The translations under genes were made by a program, and so were the position numbers. From Larix kaempferi (lineage: Eukaryota; Streptophyta; Pinopsida; Pinales; Pinaceae), in NCBI GenBank assembly GCA_027924585.1, contig BSBM01000602.1:12640501-12704500 (forward strand): a DNA stretch of 64,000 nt, read 5' to 3'. This document shows, one piece after another, positions 56,881 to 64,000 of the stretch. How positions within the stretch are numbered: position 1 is the stretch's first letter; each line of letters opens with the position of its first letter. The notes beneath the pieces are model-generated. The model was not told the DNA's origin and searched no databases. It saw nothing but the letters and a program-made list of their open reading frames with translations.

Positions 56881-58464
56881 TCAAAATTTGTATAATGAAT
56901 TTCCTGCCATGTTATTGATCATGTACACGAGAGGAGACTAAGGCATTCCCTTTGTAAAGTTACACTAGTTAACAATCTTTCTCTAGATTGGTTTATTAAG
57001 CATATTCTTTGTTGATTTCAAAAGATCTAGTATATGAAGAATAAGTTATTCCCCAAGCTTTGTAAATAGACATGGTGTAAATGCTATCAAGGAATTTATA
57101 TTTGATCATTCCTTATTGCTCTAGGCCAATTAGTGTACCCATACCAAATCAACCTAGACAGACTCATTTTAAATATAGGCTCATAGGATTTATTCAATCT
57201 CAAGCCCATTATGCAACCAATTAGATTAGTCAAATTAATATTTCTAGTGACCACCATCAATATGGTGGGCCCAAAATTTCCTATGTATAACCTACTTCAT
57301 ATGTCCCTAGCCAAACATATAAGAAAAGTGCTTTGGTAAATCCAAACACTTGGCAAGGAGCATACACAACTCTAAATGTTTTGAATCCAACTCAAATTCC
57401 TTAAAATAATGTGTACATAGTTCAATCATTTATCATAGCCAATCAATATTTGATGCAAAACCAAACCAATAACTAGCAACCAAAACAAAGGAAGAAAAAT
57501 AAGAACAAAAAGAACCAAACCCAATGGCAAGGGGGAAATATACTATATACTAATGTTAATGATGAAGTAATGCTCTACAATCACAAAACGAAGTCCAACC
57601 CCTGAATCCAAATCCAAAAATACAAAAATTTAAGTACCCATGTAGTAGTTGTCCCTAGGAGCACTATACCAATGAATGCCCAACCCTTGATGATTGAAAA
57701 CAAATTTGGTATCACAACCAAAATCAACACCCTACTCAATGGTCGACCATTTTGTGGAATCCTTATTCCCATCAACAACAACAGATTATACAAGGTGGCA
57801 TTGTTCCACCTAAGACTTCAATCTCCATTGTTGCTTTTGGTAGTGATGTTCACCATTTATACATTACTTATGTAGAGGTGTAACATAGTGACTCACAAAC
57901 ATAATTATTACATGTGAACATCAACCCTAAGAATCAAGATACATCATCTATGTTTACAAATGACCCGTTACACATCCAAAACTACTATTAGAAATGATGT
58001 CCAAAGCACCCAAAGCACCTTTATGCGGCATGGTGCACAATCCCATGCATGGCTGACTCAAAACTATAATGTGGTAGAAGATTTATCTTAGAATCCATGT
58101 GCTATGTCTACTTTGTATGTCATGTAAACATGCCATTCTAACAAAATGGTTATATGAAAGCCATTGATGGAATTGATCCTCCAAATATTGGTTTAAGTAC
58201 TTTGGCATTGATCAAATTGAATCCTAATTGCCTCACTTTGTTGCTTCTATGATTTATGTCCAAGTCAAAAGCTTAGTGATTCATAAAAGCATAGTAGATG
58301 AGAGGCAACCTATTTGTATCATGTCCATAGTCGCATGCAAGAGGTTAAGTTCCTAGAGCTTGCTCTATCACATATTATGTTGAAAGCTTTGACGGACATA
58401 TTAATAAACCTTAGGGAATTTTTGACATTCTTTTTGTCGAATTAGGATGAAACGTGTTAAGATT

Positions 58465-58660
58465 AACGTAGTAGTGGATGCTTAATTGGATTATAACATG
58501 TTACTTGGGAGAAATTAGGTTTATGTGATGTATGTTATTGTATTGTCATTCTACAAAGTGATGAAATTTCCTCATAATGGCATAATTGTTACCATTGATC
58601 AATTAGAGTTATATTCTTCACCACCTTCAAATAAGAAATATGTTTAACATTTAGTAGATG
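58465..58660 (+). pseudogene. Gypsy protease-region remnant
   Basis: The frame reads LDYNMLLGRN, the conserved Y-N-x-L-L-G-R block after the protease active site, then VMKFPHNGIIVTIDQLE, the K-F-P-x-x-G-x-x-x-T-V segment. The catalytic D-S/T-G is not recognisable upstream. Confidence 0.65.
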
Positions 58661-59012
58661 GAAAGACTACGCCTAATGATATCAATATTGGAACTTGGTG
58701 CTTAAGGATTCATCTTTATTGGGATATTTCAAGGTCCTTCCTTGAACATCAATTATGTGGTCATTTTACATATGTACATGAAATCCACCACTCACATGGT
58801 ATACTTGCTGGCATAGACATTATCATCTAAAATATTGTACTTCCTTAAGTTTGGTTAAGGAAGTTTCAAATGTGCTAATGACACCTCCTAGTGAAATTTA
58901 CTAGGAGATTTCACATGTATCCTTTGTTTCAGAAGCACCTTTTGATTTCAATCCTTAATTAGAGATAACACTTCCCACATATGAGGTGATAATCATACCA
59001 GCATAGATCAAT

Positions 59013-59128
59013 CTTAAACCCGTATCTATCAAGCACCGAGAGGGATCCAATTTCTTGAGGTGTATTTCTTTTTTTAAATTTAAACTCAAGAAATTTGATA
59101 TCTCTTGATTGATAGACCCGAGTTTAAG
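59013..59128. repeat. Imperfect inverted repeat (MITE-like hairpin)
   Basis: The left arm starts CTTAAACCCGTATCTATCAA and the right arm ends TTGATAGACCCGAGTTTAAG; the arms also pair over CAATTTCTTGAG / CTCAAGAAATTTG with a short loop near 59065. No target duplication was established. Confidence 0.6.
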
Positions 59129-59129
59129 T

Positions 59130-59410
59130 TTTAAGTTTTTATTTTATAAACGAACATCGATTTTTTAATTACTTTTCATAATATTTTATTTTATGAGCCA
59201 ACATGGATTTTTTTTTAAATACTTTGATTAATTTTTTATTTTATGAGCCGAAATGAATTTATTAATGGCCGACATAATATAATTTATTACTTTTTACTCT
59301 TTTTTTACTCGTGTAACATTACTGGACAAACATTACAACATCTCCCTCATACTCGTGTGTAACATTACATCCACACACATTACAACATCTCCCTCATACT
59401 GGGATGTAGA
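59130..59410. repeat. Short tandem arrays
   Basis: Three diverged units around TTTTATTTTATGAGCC(A/G)A (about 59140-59270), then two ~50-bp units around TAACATTAC...CATTACAACATCTCCCTCATAC (about 59309-59402). This is AT-rich and non-coding. Confidence 0.75.
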
Positions 59411-59759
59411 GCACCTCGTTTCACTCGGTGCAATGAGGTGAAATTTATGTATAAACTTGATTCACCTTGGGATGATTTGCAACGACGTTCTATTTCATTT
59501 AATCAAACATTTGTTCCACATCAAATCAATATGCCATTGAGACTAAGGACTTCATTTAGAGAATTTTTGACTAGTTCAAAAATCCTATTTTAGCATATAA
59601 TGCCTATGAACATAGAAATTTGTGCAAGATATTGAATACCATCAAAATTGATATATCCCTTAAGACTAATATGGTTGAGAACATCTATTGACGAAGTTCA
59701 ACCCTACAAAACCCTTTTCCACAATTTTTTTGATCTTTTCACTTGTACTTACAAATAAA

Positions 59760-59850
59760 TGTCTAGAATCGAGTTGTCCATTGGTTGTAGGTTGGGTGGT
59801 TGGGAGGAATTGTTACCCTCCCCACCTAGGTTCAATTCTTGTAAGTGACA
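59760..59850 (+). other. Possible tRNA-derived SINE fragment
   Basis: A box-A-like GGTTGTAGGTTGGGTGGTTG is followed about 35 bp later by a box-B-like AGGTTCAATTCTTG. This resembles the 5' part of plant Au-type SINEs. No 3' end or target duplication was defined. Confidence 0.3.
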
Positions 59851-59928
59851 TGATGCTCTTGTTGAGCCCTATTGTAATGATTGTATTTCAAGATTTCCTT
59901 GATTCTTCGGAATAGCAGGAAGGTGATT

Positions 59929-60000
59929 TACCTATAAACCTATGGAAAAAAAATACCTATAAACCTAGGGAAAAAATACCTATAAACCTAGGGAAGTTCA
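59929..60000. repeat. Three tandem ~24-bp units
   Basis: ACCTATAAACCTA(T/G)GGAAAAAA is repeated three times (starts near 59929, 59955 and 59979). Confidence 0.9.
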
Positions 60001-60033
60001 AATCAATTTAAGTCAAAATTGTGAAGTTGATAT

Positions 60034-60290
60034 TTGCTAGGTTTATTTTTCCAATTGCTTAAATCAAGCATTTCAAATATAGTTCTGGTCAATAAAAATC
60101 AAAGAATCATTAGAGTATGTGTACATTTTCTCAATTTGAATAAAGTATACCCTAAATATAATTGTCCAACACCCTTTATTAGTCCCTCCCTGCCGAAGGC
60201 TAGTCACACTCGTTGTATTCGATTCATCGTTGACTTAGTATTAGTTTACCCTTTGATTTTTTACCTTTTTCCAATCTCTATTCTTTAACA
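60034..60290 (+). pseudogene. Gypsy reverse-transcriptase remnant
   Basis: The frame contains NIVLVNKNQRIIRVCVHFLN followed by LNKVYPKYNCPTPFI. This is the conserved R-V-C-V-D-F-R-x-L-N-K-A-x-P-K-D-x-x-P-x-P block at the N-terminal part of Gypsy RT, with the D of V-D-F changed to H. The rest of RT, RNase H and integrase are missing. Confidence 0.85.
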
Positions 60291-60299
60291 TTGCAAACC

Positions 60300-63200
60300 A
60301 CATATTTTTTTTTTAATATAATAAAAAATCATTTTCTTCCTGATCTTATTGGACAGTAAGTTCAAAGCCTTATTACAAGCTTCGATTCATCCAACGTTTA
60401 TAATTAATGCACTCGTAAGAATGTCAATTGTCTATTGGTCAATATGTATAGCACTGACATATTCTTTAATGCAATTCAGGTCTACATTAATTCATAGTTT
60501 GCAAATGGACTTTAGTAAACATAGCATATTTTGATATATTGCATTTGTAACTAATGCAATATATTTCTACTATGGACTTTCTGCTTTCCTGACATTGCCA
60601 TTAGCATCGCCTTAAACTGAAAGAAGCATAGTAGCACCACCTAAAACTGCACCGCCTTGTCATGCCAACTCAAAACAATGCTTTCTATAACCTACTGAGT
60701 AAATAACTTTGCTTCATGTTAAAAAACTTCTTGATCTACACAGATGCAAACGTCTTGATCTACATGGATGCTTTGCATGTAGTTGCATAGAAACTTGGTT
60801 TCTTTGCTTAGAAACCTAGTATGTCAATTCATTTGTTAGTGTTACTTTGTACTTTGTTCATATTTATTTAAGAAACTTTGTTATGTGCATAGGAGTATAT
60901 GATACTTAGAATATATTCAGAATATGGGAGTATATGATATTTAGAATATACTTGTGCTGAATCAATTTCATTTGTTAACAATATCAAGTTTTTGGCCATA
61001 TTCTCTTCCTGCAAAATATGAAACATTTACCTTAGTCTTAGGGTCTTTACCTTAGTCCTCGTCTTTACCTTAGTCCCGATAATAAAATTATAACGTTTAG
61101 ATATTTGATGCATAAAAAAACAATTGGACAGAATAATATATGTATCAACTGAGTAGATGTTTCAATATTGTCTTCAGCATGGAATTTTAAAATGCTAGCT
61201 TCATTTTCTATTGTTTCAATCTATTGAATAAAAAATTAAAAATGAGATTCCATATCTTGAGAACGAATCCAAGGGTGTCAATGATTGTCAAACTAGGGCA
61301 ATATAATGAGATATCAACGAATCTTCCAGCCTTTGCAATTTTGTTCAAATGCTCCTCTCTTCATAAGGCATTGAATACCTGCATTTGCCCCTATTTACGA
61401 CACTCTTCATCAGTAGTTTGGGAAAATCCGTGCTCGTATAGATTTAGTAAGAATACAAGTAGTAGCATCTTCCGTGTAGCCCATTAAGTATGTCAAAAAA
61501 ATTATATATATCTTAGTAAAATTGCTTAAAAATTAAATGTTTAACATAGCTCCTTACAAACTTTAGTGCTAACTGTTAACAAGAAGGTCTAGACATATTC
61601 AATTTAATGTATGCCATCATCCACTACAAATATCAAGGGGAGACATATTATCTAGTTCGAGTTACGAGGATGTACCCCCAGTTTCTTACACAGTCACATA
61701 AGCCAAGCAGGAGATACACCTGGGGAGATTTGAAATATCCAAATTTATCTCTATTGAAAAATAAACCATTAAGGAAAACAATACCACATTAATCAAATTC
61801 AAACTTCGTTGGACATCCCTTGTTATGCTTTGCATAATTTTTAGTGCACATAAATTAATACATTTCTAACATTTTTTTGAAATATGTTTAGAAGAAACCC
61901 TTCTCACAACTCAAATTCAACAACAAGGACTTCTACTTGAGAAGCTCTTTCCAAAACCTCCAATTCTTTTGATAAGTTCATTTACTTTTCTTCTTCTACA
62001 ACTGCATGCCCTGGTATTTGGACATCCATGGCATCAAAGGAAGGATCGGTCTCAAGCAACCAACGTAACACGACCATTTCCTTATCATCTGGATTATGTA
62101 AGATTGCAATTACCTTCCAAACAATTTTTTATTTTTTTGTTTTCCGACGAGGAATCCCCCCACACCTTTATGATGGGTATATAACCTTAGTCAAGGCCAG
62201 CCTTGGTATGGATTGGAAGAACGATCTACCCACCACGAGAGGTACTCAAACCATGTTTGTGTGAAGACGAGGACCGCCTTGGACGCCCCATAGCTCATCC
62301 CTGTTCCATATGGCTCCCAGCCTCAACCTCTAACCCACAGGATTTGAACTGTTGACCTATAAAGACTTAACCACCACTTTCCACCAACCCACCTACAATT
62401 GTGGGCTGACCTTCCGAACATTGAATTACAAAGAGTTTAAACATAGTTGACTGGAATCTCTTCTCAACTCTGATTCAATAGCAAATAAAAAACCAATTAA
62501 TGTCCCAATACCGGTTTAAAATAAAAGATTAAAATAAAATAATATAACAAAAATATTTCCTAGCCAACACAAATGCATAATATCATAACGATTTTCTTAC
62601 CAAAAAATATGTGACTGAGGTTGAGACTCTCAAGATGGTGAAGCGATTGGAGCATGCTAGGAATGGGAATATCCATTTCGTTTCCTTTTTGCTTTCAAGC
62701 AAGAGTGAATTATAGATACAAATTTCCTTCAAGAATTCGAACTTGGGTAATGTAAATAACTTGCTATTTAAAGCAATGCAGGCTATTTTCTCCGTTTCCA
62801 AAGAATTTGGGTGCAATCATGTCTTAATGGAAATGAATACTTTTACTATTGTCTATTCATCAAACTTCTAGGTATGCTGCAATGGCTGCCATTGCATTTA
62901 AAGAATGGTCTTGTTTTTTCTATTTTCTCTTATGAATGGTGTATTAAAGTTTATAGTTACTTACTTTAAGTTGAATTTCTCTTAAAAGGGAATTTTATAG
63001 ACAACCTGGGATTTAAATCTTCAATTCAAGATGAAATCTGCAAAATTTAAGTTTATTGAAAACCGGTGTGATTTTAAATTTTAAATACTATATATATTAT
63101 TAAAAAATTACGTTGTATTTTAGGTTTTTGATAATGTTTATCATTCTATTTATTATTTGGTTTTGTTTCCACTAATTCCACTTCATTATGCAAATGGTAT

Positions 63201-63590
63201 TGTAGGATACATTGATAGCTACCTTCCAATCCTTAGATGTTGAAAGAGTTATCTCAAACTTTCTTACATGCCAAAAATGCTAATGATCAAATGTACAGTG
63301 TTTATAGATTATTTTTTCTAGCACACCATGCTTAAAGATTTATAATTTTCAGGAAGGTTTTGTGATGTTGGAGTATGGTTGTTAGAATCACATTAATAAG
63401 ATAGAACCCTTGTGCATTATCATATCAATGAACTCATGTCTCGTTAAGCCTTTTTACTGAGGGATGGTAGAGTGCAATCTTGGAATCAGTGATATGATTT
63501 TTGGAATCTAGTGATATAAATTTTTTATGATTTTTGGAATTTAGTGATATTAATTTTAAGTGTAAATGGTTTTGATTATAAAGAGAATCA
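60300..63590. other. AT-rich intergenic DNA, no gene recognised
   Basis: No domain-bearing frame. Minor repeats: two copies of GGGAGTATATGATA(C/T)TTAGAATATA near 60900 and 60935, and three copies of CTTTACCTTAGTC near 61025-61075. Confidence 0.45.
62320..62410 (-). other. Possible tRNA-derived SINE fragment, minus strand
   Basis: On minus, GTTGGTGGAAAGTGGTGG (box-A-like) is followed by CAGTTCAAATCCTG (box-B-like). Spacing and sequence resemble a tRNA-related SINE head, but cloverleaf pairing is poor, so it is not a tRNA gene. Confidence 0.3.
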
Positions 63591-63640
63591 AAAGAGTCAA
63601 ACCAATGACTTCCTAAAAGATTTCATGATCACTTAAAACT

Positions 63641-63800
63641 ACATTTAATTATATCTTATAAATTAAGAAAAATATATTTTATAATTATATAATATTCATA
63701 TATTTTTATTATAACATTATATATTTAATTATATCTTATAAATACAGAATAATATATTTTATAATTATATAATATTCATATATTTTTTATATATCAATAG
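63641..63800. repeat. 80-bp tandem duplication, AT-rich
   Basis: Units 63641-63720 and 63721-63800 share TTTAATTATATCTTATAAAT and ATATTTTATAATTATATAATATTCATATATTTT. The preceding sequence (63540-63640) belongs to the same dispersed family as 53380-53560. Confidence 0.85.
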
Positions 63801-64000
63801 TAAATAAAAAACCAAATGCAACTTATGCTAGTCAACAAATCCTGGTATAAAGATATTATGGCTTGGTTAAATTATTGGGGGATTGACGAAAATGTCATGT
63901 TGCAAAATATCAACAATATAAAAATACTATCACATCTAAGTTTAAAGAGAAAATGTGGGACGAGAAAGATTTAGAGGTTAAAACAAAATTAAGATACTAC

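Larger units (their letters stand above)
55852..60290 (+). mobile_element. Decayed Ty3/Gypsy interior (gag repeats, gag, protease, RT)
   Basis: Plus-strand remnants occur in normal Gypsy order: a repetitive N-terminal gag at 55852-56130, a gag core at about 56720-56870, protease at about 58470-58660 and RT at 60040-60180. Every frame is broken. LTRs were not located. A hairpin and short tandem arrays interrupt it at 59.0-59.4 kb. Confidence 0.7.

Overview
The window looks like nuclear DNA of a seed plant with a large, transposon-filled genome, most likely a gymnosperm such as a conifer. The evidence is AT-rich sequence, only two convincing host genes in 64 kb, GT-AG introns of very uneven length, and layers of decayed Ty3/Gypsy and Ty1/Copia elements nested in one another. 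No species can be named from the sequence alone. There is no prokaryotic gene, CRISPR array, rRNA or intact tRNA gene.

Host genes. (1) Plus strand, 12413-16812: the last eight coding exons of a DUF1664-family gene (a membrane segment followed by a coiled coil), all in frame and ending in a stop. The N-terminal exons were not found in the 1.76 kb upstream, so they are either beyond the Copia element at 5106-10646 or outside the window. (2) Minus strand, 51527-50061: a two-exon gene for a plant-specific, uncharacterised single-pass membrane protein, with AATAAA about 50 bp past the stop. Its start region has been duplicated in tandem (113 bp), which leaves a potential 17-codon upstream ORF. A broken coiled-coil-like reading frame at 47.7-48.4 kb carries a nearly perfect 182-bp tandem duplication.

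Transposon layout. 1-5.1 kb: decayed repeats. 5.1-10.65 kb: a Copia element with both LTRs, primer site, polypurine tract and 5-bp target duplication, but only protease-region remnants; its 5' LTR is interrupted by a 1.6 kb Mutator-like element with a 10-bp target duplication. 14.2-15.25 kb: a hAT-like element inside a DUF1664 intron. 19.6-23.3 kb: a probable CACTA element with in-frame 24-bp repeats, interrupted by a minus-strand Copia that keeps only a gag-like ORF. 23.4-29.5 kb: a Gypsy element with gag remnants, one LTR of which holds a probable solo LTR. 31.7-41.8 kb: degraded Gypsy elements, including a clean solo LTR (31988-32583), an LTR region expanded by ~185-bp tandem repeats, and an integrase remnant. 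41.8-47.1 kb: a minus-strand Copia with gag, zinc-knuckle, protease and RT remnants; one LTR is interrupted by a Gypsy-type LTR and the other by a perfect solo LTR (46342-46859). 55.8-60.3 kb: a plus-strand Gypsy remnant (gag repeats, gag, protease, RT). 60.3-64 kb: AT-rich repeats.

No coordinated multi-gene system is visible. The noteworthy content is the nesting order, which dates the insertions relative to each other, several non-autonomous elements, and recent local tandem duplications, one of them over a host gene's start codon.
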